Source: Atopsyche davidsoni (lineage: Eukaryota > Arthropoda > Insecta > Trichoptera > Hydrobiosidae). From it: a stretch of 64,000 nt of DNA. The first letter of the stretch is position 1. Each line of letters begins with the position of its first letter. A program made the translations under genes and the position numbers. A model generated the notes under the pieces. That model saw only the letters and a list, made by a program, of their open reading frames with translations, had not been told where the DNA came from and did no database searches. This document shows positions 23,641 to 36,090 of this stretch, piece after piece. Location of the stretch: contig JAILWY010000001.1 in assembly GCA_022113835.1 (NCBI GenBank), forward strand, positions 10,594,501-10,658,500. The letters run 5' to 3'.

Positions 23641-24719
23641 TAAGTCCATAAAATAGCATATGAATCATTTCTGTCATAATTTTCCCGGTTGATGTGTCGC
23701 GTGCTGATTTGGGTGCTCATATAAAATATAACCGGTTTTGTTTTGTAACATAATTTTTTTAATTATAATCAAGTTTTCAAGTTTTCAATGCAAGTTCTTT
23801 ATTCGAAGTGAAAACTTCATAACTTATATGTATAAACAATAAATTCATATTTACTACCTTTTTAAATGAGCTTTTATTGGTTTTGGGTTACTGAGAGATA
23901 TCTTGAGAAAAAGGTTATGAATTATTTTAAAATACTACTTGTGTATAAGGAAATTTTAGTATTGGTTAAAATTTTAATGCATACTTGTTGAGAAAAAAAT
24001 TAAGGTAAGTATATATTTTATTTGATGACAATTTGATTGAAAACTTATATTTTATTTCAACAATTCACATGAGATCAATGTTTAAAAAAACACTGACTAC
24101 GTTAATTTGGTACAAAAAGTAATGGTATGGACATATATGACAATCAACGTTTTGCTTCTTTATGCATAATTTGAGTAAAATTTGTTTTTTCTTATAGATA
24201 AAATACATTGAATTTTCCATAGCTTGCTTTAAAAACCTTTGTTATCTTATAAAGTTAAAATGAAGTATTATTCAAAATTTGAAAAAAATCCATATGAACC
24301 CTTAAATTTCAGTTGCAATTTGTGAAAATTACTATAAATGGATTATTTTCTGATCAGAAAGGGCGCTACCTAGATTCTAGGCGCTAGCGTTTCTTGGCAC
24401 ACTTTCTATGATAGAACAGTCTACCAAAGTGATATCTACTACAATATTTTATACAATAAACACAAATTTCCTATTTTTAATAAATAATCTTTGTTTGACG
24501 AATATTAGTTTTTTTTAAATATTCATTATTATTAATAGACTATAAATAAATGTAGTTATAATGAATTTTTTCATAAAAAAATAATGCAAATATATTTTCT
24601 TAATTACAAAATATAAAATGAATTTTAATTGATGTGAGCTAAGGTACTTGTTAATTAATTAGGTATCGATCTCATGATGAATAATTTAAACCAAAGTGTA
24701 AACATATTCAACAGCAGTG
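23641..24719. other. AT-rich intergenic sequence
   Basis: A short patch GGGCGCTACCTAGATTC near 24361 is the only mixed segment. Confidence 0.5.
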
Positions 24720-25020
24720 TGTAGCGCTTTCACGTGCCGGGTCCGCGGTTACCTGGAAGGCACAGGTGTATTCTGATATTCCTTGAAAAAATATAACATC
24801 AAAGAGTCACTCAATAAGTGATTCAGTTTTTATAAGGAGCTTTATAAGAAGGGACGATTAAGGCTACAATTATTTATGCGCTGATGTACAGGTGCTGCTT
24901 TAGGGTGCCCTCGCGAGGATGAAAGTAAAAACTAAGCCACTCCGCCCCTGGAGGCTCTCCTAGGCTTCTAGGTCTGAGGTAAAGCTGACCCCTATCAGCT
25001 GTGGCTGGTGTCATTCTATT
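24720..25020. promoter_or_regulatory. Island 20, E-box/TCF/Hox-like words
   Basis: It carries CACGTG (24731-24736), CAGGTG at 24763-24768 and 24889-24894, TCF-type ATCAAAG (24798-24804), TTTTTATAAGG (Hox-like) near 24827, and a GC-rich tail with several CCT/AGG foldbacks near 24945-24975. It is a candidate enhancer. Confidence 0.38.
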
Positions 25021-26629
25021 TTTATTATGTTTTAAATTTACAAATGATTTTTACTATTGTTTTATATTTAAACTACGATGATGTCAAAATTACATATTTG
25101 TCTTGAAATGTAATATATCCTTCCATACAGCCGATACCAAGACCAATTTGATGTTTAGTTAGTAGTTTAATGAAAAACTTGCCTAAATATTTAATTGAAC
25201 ATTTAATTCTAAAAAAAGCTTTACGAATTATAAAAAAAACGTGACTTTTTATACTAAGATTCAATTGTTGAAAAAAAGTTATTTTTTTACGACATTTAAA
25301 ATATAATTTGAGTAATCAATGATCTTGTGACATTTTAACTTAACATATAATATATATTTACTGAAAAATATTATAAAATTATTATACTACTAGTTTTATT
25401 TGTAAATGTGTATTTATTAAGCTCAATAAAAAATAATTTTACCATGCAATTTTATTTCAAATTTTCATAAAGTAACATTATTTTAACGGCATTATTATTG
25501 TGATTGTTGTAATTAGAATTATCAAGTCCCATACATCAAATTGAATTTAAAAAAATAGGCAGCTAAAAAAAAAACCATTGACATACGCCCTTCCAGGATG
25601 TTCATTGAGAAAATAAATACTTCTAGAGGTGTCTAAGATTTTAGATTAAATCTAGAAATTCAAAATAAATTAACACAGCCACAATTAGTTTCACAGAAAA
25701 TGTTGTAGACATGATAGGACATGAATATTTTAATTGAGACTACACTGTATTGGGATCTTTTAGTTGTATCAATCTTTGTTCGAGCAATTTGTCCAACACC
25801 TCGTTGGCATTATCTCACCAGGAGATCTGGTGTCCTCTTGTGGAATCCTTTCTGCTTCAGCTGAATCGAGAAAGTTATGTTTCACGTTACAATCGTGTTT
25901 TTGTTGACTTTAACTTGTATATGATCACTCTGTAAGCTGCCCTTACAAGCTCCCGCCAATATATTTATTTAAGACATTACGTTGTGTAATTTTGTATCAT
26001 ATTGTTTTGTGAAAAATGGAAAAAAAACAATTTATTCTTCATATTGTTGATTTTCGTAATTTAGGTCGTGTATATATATTTTATTTTCCATCAATGTTTT
26101 GTGCAAATTCCAAAGGTATTTCATCAATATTTGATAAAAAAAATTAATTAAATAATACATCCTAACAAAATAAGCCCTTTCGCAGATTTTATCAATCTTA
26201 AATAATATAAAAAAAATTTAAACCAATTCAAATGAGTTTGCATATGTGTTAAATTCACAAATAATTTTTTACGCAAAAATATTTATTGTGTATAAATTCT
26301 GTTATACCCTCCTGGAATATCCTCAATGTTTTGAATGGTAAAAAAGCTTTGTTAAATGTATTTTTAGCATATAATATATATATTTTTTTGATATTAATTT
26401 GATAATAGCATAAAATATCCTGAAAAAATGTAATGTTATATAGATAAAGATATAATAATTAACACAATCGCAAGAGTATTTAAAATCAAACCTTTATTAT
26501 TCTCTCGTAATATTCATGCGTATTTTTTTTGAGATATGATTAATGACAAGTAAAAAGTCTCTTATGTAAAAATATAGGTAATTTCATGTATTATAATAAA
26601 AAGGGATCGGAAATTGCTTCTTGATTAAT
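25021..26629. other. AT-rich intergenic sequence
   Basis: No element is recognised. A 61-codon frame near 25750-25935 is unremarkable. Confidence 0.5.
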
Positions 26630-26860
26630 AAGATAAGACACTGCCTTGATGAGTCATATCAAACTGAACCCAGTCCACACAAAAGACGGTTATTATATAA
26701 TTTTTACCAAAGCCACATTACTGCCACTCCCTGGGAGAGCTCCTAATAATAGAATATATCAAAGCGTGTCATTTTAAAAAAGAAATAGAAATTTCAAACC
26801 AATTAAGGGGACATAAATCTGAGAGACACGTCAGAGATGTGGGTCGAGTGTAAGATTAAT
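26630..26860. promoter_or_regulatory. Weak island 21
   Basis: Mixed composition includes TGATGAGTCATATC (AP-1-like TGAGTCA) near 26647 and ACTGCCACTCCCTGGGAGAGC near 26720. Low confidence. Confidence 0.22.
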
Positions 26861-27539
26861 TGAACCTTAATGTTATATTATTTACCTTTTTCGTATCTTT
26901 TTGTATTATTTTCAGGCTCCATTTGATATAAGAATCATCGAAAAGTGTATGACATTAATATTTTATGAATGCAGTATTTTTCGTAAGTCTGGTCATTTTT
27001 TTGCAATGTTTGATTTTGTAATTGAGTTGTCGTGTTTTTTGCATGAGAGTGAGTTGCAATTCAATAATGCCCTTTTTTACTGAAATAATTATCTTGATGA
27101 CTCATTTTTGAGTTGTGTAACAACATACAATTACAATTGAAATTAGAGTTGTATGGTTCTTCTTATTGTATTTTATAGTACTTAAAATACTTTTATAATA
27201 ATTTAAGTGTTGTAAATCTGATGTAAAAGTTGTTATAAATAAAGAAATAAAGCATTGCTTATATAGAGTATATCGTCAGATATGCAATTAGTGATATTAT
27301 TATTTTACTTGAATATAAATAAATTAGTTTTTTATCTCTTCAATAAGCATAATAACTACAAGATATCTTTTTGGTACTTACATAGCTGGCGCCATACTGT
27401 AAATTGATTGAACATTAGATATAAAAAAGAAGATATTTAAGAAAACAAAAGGATATTCACATCAATTTAAATCCTATTAATTTTCTAGGAAGACACGAGC
27501 AAAAAACGTCAAATTGCAATGAAAAGGAGGATATCTATT
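26861..27539. other. AT-rich intergenic sequence
   Basis: Nothing is recognised. A CTCF-like AGCTGGCGCCAT occurs near 27385. Confidence 0.5.
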
Positions 27540-27630
27540 TATTAACAAATAAAACGTCGCTTGGATGCCTCTTTCGTAGCGGTACCAGTCGTAGAAACCT
27601 ATCATTTGGTGGGGATTCCTTGAATGAATG
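27540..27630. promoter_or_regulatory. Small island 22 with Rel/NF-kB-like site
   Basis: GGGGATTCC (27611-27619) matches the Rel-family (Dorsal/Dif/Relish) consensus in a roughly 90-bp mixed-composition block. Confidence 0.28.
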
Positions 27631-28508
27631 TCTATTAATATTGTTTATAATGCCATTTCAAATGTTTGTTCCCATCTAATTTCATGTTTCGTGTATCTAG
27701 TCTGGGAATCTATAGCGTTTACTTTTTATGTCAATGGTTTCTGAAAGTTGCCCTTATGATGTTTTGATTGCCAGTGGTGAGGACTTTACCCTTTTATTAT
27801 AAATTCAGCGAAAATAAATTTCAGAATTGCGTATACACACACACACACAAGGTAATACTTACAGTATACAATCGGTTATTATTTGTGTAATAACAAAGTA
27901 AATATTAATAATAATAAATATTCTGATAAAAACGTTTTTCGTATGATATTTTATAAAGTAATTTAATTTATATATACTTTTAGTATTTTTTTCATATTTA
28001 GATGCTGTGTCAAAACTATAGAATTTATGAAGATTTTTTTTTAATGTTTGTATATAAATTTAAAAATTGTAATGAACTTAATAAATTGCAATAGAGGTAA
28101 GTTTAATTTCAACAGTGTTTCTTTATAAGTAAAATGTCGCAAGCAGGTGCAAACAGGTGAAGAGAAGTTCCTCTTTCAGGCAAAGGTCAGAGCAATTTCA
28201 GTACATTTATTGTTTTGAGATAAGCTCCGGTGGTTGAGTGTGCGCATTACATTGAATTATGTAGACATATAGTAAAGGACTTCTTATCAGTATTACAATT
28301 TGTTTATGTCTTACAAACAGATCCGTAGGGACTCAAGTTGTCCTTGGTAGAGTCATCGAAAATAAATTAATATGTTCTTAAAATAAACTGATTGATCATT
28401 TTGAATACAATTACTTTTCTAACATTGAAATTTTATTTAATTATTTTGTACAATGTAATTCTAATCCAAACTGAGACTGCCAGGACATTTTTCGATTATA
28501 AAGTTGAG

Positions 28509-28530
28509 AAGAATGATGATCATCATTCTT
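28509..28530. repeat. Perfect 22-bp palindrome
   Basis: AAGAATGATGA (28509-28519) is followed without spacer by its exact complement TCATCATTCTT (28520-28530). No protein is known to me that binds exactly this sequence. Confidence 0.8.
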
Positions 28531-28865
28531 TTCTATCTTTATGACATTTATCAGTAAAGTTTATTCGTTTTAATATCCGCAAACTGTAATCTCATATGAA
28601 GAGATTAACACTGGATTAGAAAAGAATCTTACAGTTAAGCTTAAATGTCATTCAATTTCTCAAGAAAACTATTAGATATAAATAGATTATAAAGTTATTG
28701 TTTCATAAATGTTGAATATTTAGAAAATTCATTTCAACGCTTGTAAAATTTTAATATAATTTTTGTACTCAATTATACAATGCAGTAAATTTTGCAACAA
28801 TTTTGGATATGTTATTTATAATGGAATCACTATTTTTTTCTCTAAATATTCGAAATCGTTTTACG

Positions 28866-28918
28866 AAAAAAGATTCTCGTAGTGGCGCTTTATTTTTTAC
28901 CCTTCGAGGATCTTTTTT
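28866..28918. repeat. Inverted repeat, 14-bp arms, one mismatch
   Basis: AAAAAAGATTCTCG (28866-28879) and CGAGGATCTTTTTT (28905-28918) pair with a single mismatch across a 25-base loop. The loop holds TAGTGGCGCTT, which resembles an insect CTCF site. Confidence 0.6.
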
Positions 28919-29097
28919 ATAACGATTCAAGATTTTCAGGTGTTTCCAAATTTAACTCTATGAATTTTTTAACTCTTCATCAAATTATTTTATGGAGACT
29001 GATTCAACTTTTAATCTTAAAAAATGATATTATTCCCATGTAACCCATTTTTAGTTGATTGTTTTATTCAAAATAAAGAAATGTATATATATTTCTT

Positions 29098-29100
<3 letters not shown>

Positions 29101-29131
<31 letters not shown>
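29101..29131. repeat. (TA)n microsatellite
   Basis: About fifteen uninterrupted TA units. It is preceded by a small foldback, AATAAAGAAAT and ATTTCTTTATT (about 29073-29101). Confidence 0.95.
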
Positions 29132-29134
<3 letters not shown>

Positions 29135-29379
29135 TTTGTTTTTGATTTGAGCTTCGGTAACTATGTTGTCATTTTTAATGTTTGAAAATGTTGGCGATGT
29201 TAGCAAAACAAATCTATTAGTGAAAACAAAAATGTGGAATTTTTTTTTGAAATAACAAAATATCAAATTTCCAACAGGTAAATTTGTAAAAAATATTGAA
29301 CTAACGTTAATGATTACCCATTTGTTTTTTTTTGCATTTAAAAATATCTATGTTATTACAAACTTTTAAAAATTGCGGT

Positions 29380-29480
29380 CCTTAGTTGAGCATAGCTGCA
29401 CCGGGAGTCAGGTAAGAGGAGCTTGGGAACCAAGGTGCCCAGCGATACCCAATTTAGGAATTCCTCGGTCACTTCTTTTA
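29380..29480. promoter_or_regulatory. Small island 23
   Basis: About 100 bp of mixed composition (GCTGCACCGGGAGTCAGG near 29396), with CAGGTAAGAGG around 29411 that also reads as a splice donor on the plus strand. No frame supports an exon. Confidence 0.22.
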
Positions 29481-31149
29481 TCATAAAAAAATTCATTCAA
29501 ACCATATTTTTTTTAGAAACCTTAGACATTGTATTTTAAAACAATAAAATTGCAAAATAATCTTTTATGTCATATTAAATCAATACGATATCAAAAATGC
29601 GTTTATTAGAATCTGCTTTCATTGTGTGTTAAATAAAATGAATTTTAGTGCATAAAGTACCTACCGATGAATATTTTTTTTGAGCAAAGTTTTTTATCTT
29701 CTATAACTCTTTCTTAGGAAAATATAATAATCTGTCACCTTTTATATTGAATGAACTATGTTTTCCGTTAGATGTCCCTCGGAGATTCTGTCGTTTTTAC
29801 GTTAAGATAAATAAGTACACCGCACCACCCTAGCAGTTCATTGTATCCATTGTAGAAATAACTATCAAGATGCAGTCTTTGTTGTGAGTAAAAAAGATAT
29901 TTGTCAAGTATTTTATGTTGAATTGCTGCGACGTGATTACATAACGAATCTTTTTCAATCAGCCGTTCTTAATTTACCACTGGATGAAGACCTTTCCATA
30001 AAGGTGTCTGACTACGACTGCTGTCTTTACAAGGCAAAATTGTTATTGTAACGAAAACGCGGACACATGCTTTTATAGTAAAAAAACGAATATATAAACA
30101 ATTTTTTAATAATTAATTTATAATACTCATTTGAGTTCGAAAATTTAAAATATGGAAAAAAAAAAAATTCATAAATGCCTTGAAATTTACTTCCATTGAT
30201 AGAAAAAAATGTATATTTTTTTAAACAATAAAAGCATTGTCAAATACAACGCAAGCGCGAGAATACAATAATTTTATTGAGCGTAACAAATGTTGTTAAG
30301 TATCTTAACTTCATCTCGGGTGGCGCACAATGCGTGGGAGGAAGTCACTCATTAACAAAAGCCCAGTAAATATTTATTGTACTTAACATGCATAGCTTTG
30401 TTTGGTCGGTGTTAGATAATGGACTCTGCGATGAATATCTAATGAACGAAAGTAAGGCCGAGACAATCGTAACAAATCGTCATCATAAATTTCGAGACTG
30501 AAGATATCTAAAGAAATAATATTCATATTGAAATAAAGTGGTTCTACATATTTCGGCATTAGAAAAATATATTGTAGACAACATATTAATTGAAAAAACA
30601 AAAACACTTACACACACGTAAACGTTTATTTCCAAAATATATTTTTTTTTAAGAAATCCGTTTAACATATTAACATTGAGTGGTAAAAAATATACACGGG
30701 TGAATTTAATAAGACTTTAAATTAACAATAGATAGCTATAGCGCTATTTTATTTGAATATGCGTAAATTTGGCAGTGAATGTTTAAAATGTCAACAAATA
30801 ACTAATAATCTATAAAATTCAAGTAGAATGCCATTCTTATTATAAAACGATCAAATTGTTGGAATGCATAGAAATAACGCATAATTATTTATAAAAAAAC
30901 GATGGTTGGAAAGTGTGGCAATAAAGAAGAGTAAGATTTTGTACGAAACAACGGCAGTTTATTAAAAAAATTATAGAAACAAATAAATATTCAATTAATC
31001 GTATGTACAAATCTATCTATTTATGCGTTTGTTTATTTATATAGCTTATTTGTTATACCCAAAAATCATAAAGAATAATACAATTTATCATTGAAAAAAT
31101 CAAATTATAATGATAATTTAAAATATAAAATAATATAAGATAAATTATA
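29481..31149. other. AT-rich sequence with one weak patch
   Basis: A weak patch at 30310-30440 contains CATCTCGGGTGGCGCAC. Nothing else is recognised. Confidence 0.5.
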
Positions 31150-31620
31150 AAGGGTTCCCAAATGTATCTTATTGTTGTGCCGCGAACTAAAAACTAAACG
31201 CTCTCTCCTTGTGTTTTCAAAACAGACGTCACAAACGATTTTGTCTCTCTAGATACAAGATAAGTGCTCCGCCCTGACACAACAAGCTTTTTCAAAATCC
31301 GTCTTCAATGGAGCGAGTTTTCTTATAAAAACCTACGCGTCTTCATTTGTGCCATTGGTTTGTATATACAAAGGGAAGGAGAATGAAAAAATCTCTTAAT
31401 AAATGCGGGTTCTTTAGATTAATCGACGCTACATTTGTAGCGGAAAGCGATGCGAGAGGTGATAGGATACTTAACGAAACTTCCCCGCAGTATAGAAAGG
31501 GTAACAATGACCAGACGTCACAATAAATAGATCGCCAGGACGAGTTAATGGCGAGATCGGTTTGTTTACTTAGAATGGAAGAAATCTTCTACTTAATGCC
31601 TCTTTTTTGCTGTTCTTGGC
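31150..31620. promoter_or_regulatory. Island 24, duplicated CRE-like word
   Basis: The 12-base word CAGACGTCACAA occurs twice in the same orientation (31223-31234 and 31512-31523). It includes an ACGTCA half of the ATF/CREB site. Other mixed sequence includes TTAATCGACGC near 31420 and GGCGAGATCGG near 31551. It is a candidate enhancer. Confidence 0.35.
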
Positions 31621-31914
31621 GAGTTTTTAATTGGCTGTCGGACGAAGGAATCTTTTTATACTTCTGAATGAGTATATATACTTTTGATAGACTCACATCC
31701 TTGAAAAAAATCCTAAGACGCCCTAAAACGTGATTAAAAAATTATGCATGACTTGTAACATAGGTTCTTCGAGGGAATTACAAAAATATTTGCAATTTAA
31801 AAGCTTCTGATTTACAAATTTAAAGTACGTAAATTAAGCATCCTAATTAATATTTCAAAAAATCTTAAATAATTTACAGCAGAAAATGGCTACGGTAAGT
31901 TAGCAAATTAATAA
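31621..31914. other. AT-rich spacer
   Basis: Nothing is recognised. Confidence 0.5.
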
Positions 31915-32330
31915 ACAATTACTGCGCCTCGCGAGCCGCGCAGGGAGAAGCCGCACAAAAGCTCATTCGGAATAACGAAACGAATAAATTAAAGGCTTAA
32001 GAGTGAACTTAGCGCATCGCATGGAAGGTTAATGAGTAATTCCCGAGGCTAACGGAATCCATTTTCTTTAAGAGCCCATAAAACAATGGTACGGTCCACC
32101 GATAATAAATTCCTCTTCGATAATTTACAAAATCTGTCGCTGTGGGGCCCGCTGCGGCGGGATGTATGGTAACTGGTGCCGGATTTGCCGCAATATATCA
32201 GAGTCTCTAAGTATGCAGCGATGGATGGGGTGAGGAATATGGATTGGGAAGGGAAGCCCCGAGGCACATGGGGGCCAAATTAGAAGAACGAAGCAAGACT
32301 AATCAGAAAGTAATAGTCCAGGCAGCGGAG
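31915..32330. promoter_or_regulatory. Long island 25 with adjacent Hox and Sox words
   Basis: CCCATAAAACAATGG (32075-32089) joins a posterior-Hox-like CCATAAAA to a consensus Sox AACAATGG. The block is about 400 bp and well mixed in composition. It has a CpG-rich start (CGCCTCGCGAGCCGCGC near 31924) and a GC-rich centre (GTGGGGCCCGCTGCGGCGGG near 32142). A 72-codon minus-strand frame (32049-32267) overlaps and is unrecognised. This is one of the stronger regulatory candidates. Confidence 0.42.
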
Positions 32331-33759
32331 TAGTAGCTGCTTCGGAATAACTTCATAGCATTGACAGTGGAATTTGACTGGAGTGTTTAATGAAAAAAAG
32401 TAAACAATATAAGGACCATGAGATTGACCGTGTAATGGGTGAATATATTATATATTTACTTCAACAGTTTTTCTTGTCTGTTCGTGTACAATTTAAATTA
32501 TTTTGTTAAATTCATTGACGAGGGTGTCTATTTCAACTTTACGTTTATTGCTATCCCTAATACCTTTAATCGCAAACTGAAATTTGTTAGAAATTTGAAA
32601 TCCATGGTAATACTCACTTTTTTTAGTAATTGATTAATATAATCAATAGAAAAAAAACGAGCAGATTCTAAAATAGGTTTAAATATAAAAAAACTTGACA
32701 ACGAAAAGTATGAAGTATTTTTAAATAATGTGTGTATGGTTATAAAACTCGGAAAAGTTACGCGTAGTTTAAAAAATACTTAGCTTACGATGTAATCAAA
32801 GCGCATTTTAATTTCTATTTTGTCGAGTTTGGGTGTAAAATAATACTTGAAGCTTTTATTTATGAAAAATTATTTTAAGCTGGTATTCAATCATTTATTT
32901 TATACAAAATTGAAATAATGATTTGTCAAATCATCTACAAAAACAAAACATTCTAGCATAAGATACACTTATTTTTTTAATATCATAGCGATTATAAAAC
33001 TGAATAAATCAAAAATTAAAAACTATTATTTAGACCACATCAGCATAAGTGGACCAACCCCTTTACGGAGAACTGCCCTTATGTTTTCATACGGGGTTGT
33101 TATTGACATCTTCTGCCCTGTGGCAGCCGACTAACTATCTCGACTGTCAATAAATAAGAAGAAACAAAAAGTTTTTCATAGTACAGCCTCAGGGAAGATT
33201 CAGTATTTTTTGTAAGTTAACACATAAATTGTTAAACCTCTCAACAGCATCTATCTATGGTATCTATGATTTTAGAATATGAAGTCGAAATGCTTCGTAT
33301 TTAAGGCCAATGTTGCATTATTGTTTTGTAGTTTGCAATAATTACTGATTTTGGTTCCGGGTTAGAATCCGGGAGTTGTTTATTAATAACAATTTATTAT
33401 ATTATCTACCGCTTTTAGAGTTAACTGAATAGTTGTAATGATTATTTATATCTGAAGACAAAGAAGGGCTACTAGATTAGGCTAGGTAGTGACTAATTTT
33501 CTTTTTACTTTGTGATTGGGAGACATTCAAGCTCAGGTATTATAATGCCAGAAGTTTTGAACATTATTAAAGTCGTGCCAGAACTACACAGCCGCTTCAA
33601 ACTCAAAATTATGAGTATTTAAAAAAAATTGGTAAACATGCATTGAATGCAGTTATAAACAAAGTTTGGCTGTTCTTCATAATTCACTAGAAAAATAATG
33701 AAGGCTCGCGATAAATAGTACACTGGAATATGAATGTATTGAAATGTTTGAAAGTTTTT
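32331..33759. other. AT-rich sequence with one patch
   Basis: A mixed patch at 33040-33140 can form CAACCCC/GGGGTTG pairing. Nothing else is recognised. Confidence 0.5.
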
Positions 33760-34180
33760 ATTTTGGCGGTGTTTGTGTGCTCGGCCGTGTTCTTTTTCCA
33801 CGGCAAATTATAATCGCTCGTAAAAATCGCGATAAAACTCCCGTTAGGAATACGATCGCTTATAAATATTCGCCGCCGCGACGGGTCGGTTATTATTTTT
33901 AAGGAATGCCGCTCCTTTAAACTGTAGCATGAAGAATCTCTACGGATGGAGTATGATGCGTGGCGTGCGTAACATATATTCATGAGGACCGCCCCATGGC
34001 CGGCGGGGGCGGCCACCTCTGGCCCCTCTAGACGAAACAATTTTCACCTATCATTAAAACAATGCCGAAGATCCTATCTAAACGTGCATCGAGATGGTTC
34101 GCGTGATATATGGATATAAATTTGGGGCGAACCCGATGCGAAGTGAATGGGTTGGAATAGTGAAATATTAGCCCTACCCT
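33760..34180. promoter_or_regulatory. Long island 26, T-box/Sox/Hox-like words
   Basis: About 420 bp of mixed composition. A T-box-like TTCACCT (34043-34049) is followed by ATCATTAAAACAATGCC (Sox-like). There are CpG-dense segments near 33866-33890 and a very GC-rich run near 33994-34015. Overlapping minus-strand frames (60 and 117 codons) lie in different phases and are not recognised. It is a strong regulatory candidate by length and composition. Confidence 0.42.
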
Positions 34181-34629
34181 ATTTGTAAATGAGTCCTTGA
34201 GGATATGTTTTATGGTGTAATTATGTATATTTTCAATGATTTATATGAATTTTAATAAGGGCCGCTTGCACTGATGGATATTCTGTTCTTCTAACAGGAT
34301 AATAATATTTTTTATGCAAAAAAAGTTTTTATTTTTGAGTTTTTGTAATCGTTTAAGCGGGCTACTTATGAACGTATATAAAATAATGAATATTTAAATT
34401 CGGTAATAGAAACATACTCCAAAAGGACGAGTTTTGTTTTTTGGTTGGTAATATGAAGGGCCTGACCGCATTGTAATAATTTTTGTTAGATTAAAATGTA
34501 GGCAATAAAAAAATATTTATTTATTTGAATGCTGTTTTTTTAATATAATTGAATATTGAATATCTGTCTTTTTTCCGATATTTTAAGCTTTATGTGCAAT
34601 GCAGATTTTTATAAATTTAAAAATAATTG
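34181..34629. other. AT-rich spacer
   Basis: Nothing is recognised. Confidence 0.5.
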
Positions 34630-34870
34630 TAGCTTACGCCCTCCCAGAGTGAGAACGCGGTTGGGTTGTTTTGTTTTATCGAACTTTTTGGACGCGTTGT
34701 CTTCACTTTGTTGGTCATTTCATCTCACTTAACTATAACGACTCCCGGCAAGCCTCGAACCCCATCAGGAGCCTCGACAGAAGCGTCAGTCATAAATATT
34801 CTTTTTGCATCCCTCGATTCAATAAGAATCTGCAGCCGAGCGTTACCACCATCAAGCATACGCAGTGTTA
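34630..34870. promoter_or_regulatory. Weak island 27
   Basis: The mixed-composition block includes ACGACTCCCGGCAAGCC near 34738. Two overlapping plus-strand frames (79 and 84 codons) in different phases are judged fortuitous. Confidence 0.2.
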
Positions 34871-35739
34871 TCAACTTTTTCTACAAAATATATATTTTGT
34901 TATAACGGAGATTCATTTTACATAAAAGGTCACTAGAAAAAACATGTTAATGTCCATTGTCGACAAATTGTGATGTTATTTTATTATACCATAATTGTTA
35001 CATTTTTATTTTACTGTGAATTGTGGTTTAAACAAATCTAAAACTGATTAAGAATCAGTTTTATTTATAATACTAATGTGTATTTCTACGAACTCAGATA
35101 GTAATGAATAAACGCCTAATTTCTGAAAGGTCTGAAAACATATCAAAACAGCACACGATTTAAATAAGGCAACATTTAACTATTTCTTAAAATATGATGT
35201 AAATGAATGAATCTATGATAATTATTAGAAAAAATGCAATTTGTGCTAGTTATTTGTTATCAGATTAAATAACTGTATTTATGACCAGTTTTTTGGAAAT
35301 CTTGTGATAAATCGATACAGGACACAGATTATACTGACAATAAAATTTCATTACAAAGGATGTTAAAGTCTTGTGACTTATATTACAAAATTTAAAAAGT
35401 GTGATTATTTCATAAATAGCAACCGTGACATATTTAATTTATGAATGTTTTAAATTAAGTACTTATATGGTTGTTCGGAATCAAGTAATAAAAATATAAA
35501 TTATTAACTGCAGACACAAACAAGTAAAAAAAATAATTTTTCATATCGTTTATATGGTCAATTTTCTGTGGTATATATTTTTAGTGTTCAAAAATTAGAT
35601 TTTATACTCTAAACGGGGCATTTAGCGTGATGACATGATTCTGCAAATCTGTTGCTTCATTTATACGAATTTATTCATTAATATTTAAATATAAAATAAA
35701 ATATTCGAAGTTTAATGGTGCAATTAGTAATTTTCAAGG
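34871..35739. other. AT-rich sequence with a 10-bp hairpin
   Basis: AAAACTGATT (35040-35049) pairs perfectly with AATCAGTTTT (35053-35062) over a 3-base loop. Otherwise nothing is recognised. Confidence 0.55.
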
Positions 35740-36090
35740 TGCTCTAGATTTCGAGGCGACGTATGTTCTGCCAATTTCAGTCACGAAGAGAGAAATATTA
35801 AGACAACATTATCTCGCAGGTGAGACGGTCCTGATCCTCCACCGATCGATCCATAAATTGAGTCTCCATGATGGATACTCTGGAAAAAACTACTCCATTA
35901 TTAACAATTAATGACCACACGCGACCACTTCAAAACTTCCGCATTTTTCCTGGATTTTATTTGTAAATTATCATTGCTACCGGCGACAGAGCTTTTATCG
36001 CGTCAGTATTTATTGTTAATTTTGAATTGTGATCGCTTGCTTACTAGTATTGCGTGTTGCAGAAGCCTGACTTGTGCTCCGGAAAACGAG
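35740..36090. promoter_or_regulatory. Island 28, homeodomain- and Fox-like words
   Basis: It contains CAGGTG (35817-35822), a palindrome-like CCGATCGATCC near 35841, CAATTAATGACC (35905-35916, strong homeodomain site), and TATTTATTGTTAA (36007-36019, Fox-like). Size and word density make it a good enhancer candidate. Confidence 0.4.

Larger units (their letters stand above)
27631..29379. other. AT-rich sequence with microsatellites and small inverted repeats
   Basis: It contains an (AC)n at about 27834-27850, tandem CAGGTG words at 28144 and 28154, a perfect 22-bp palindrome at 28509-28530, an inverted repeat at 28866-28918, and a (TA)n at 29101-29131. No gene is recognised. Confidence 0.6.

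Noticed and set aside
29051..29266. Open frame with an alternating Ile-Tyr run
   Set aside because: The run is translation of a (TA)n microsatellite.
33066..33075. CGGAGAACTG matches part of insect miR-184
   Set aside because: The rest of the mature sequence differs and the flanks do not provide the complementary arm of a precursor.
33619..34040. 117-codon minus-strand frame
   Set aside because: It overlaps another open phase, includes frequent S/R/I low-information segments and has no recognisable motif. The region is better explained as a regulatory island.
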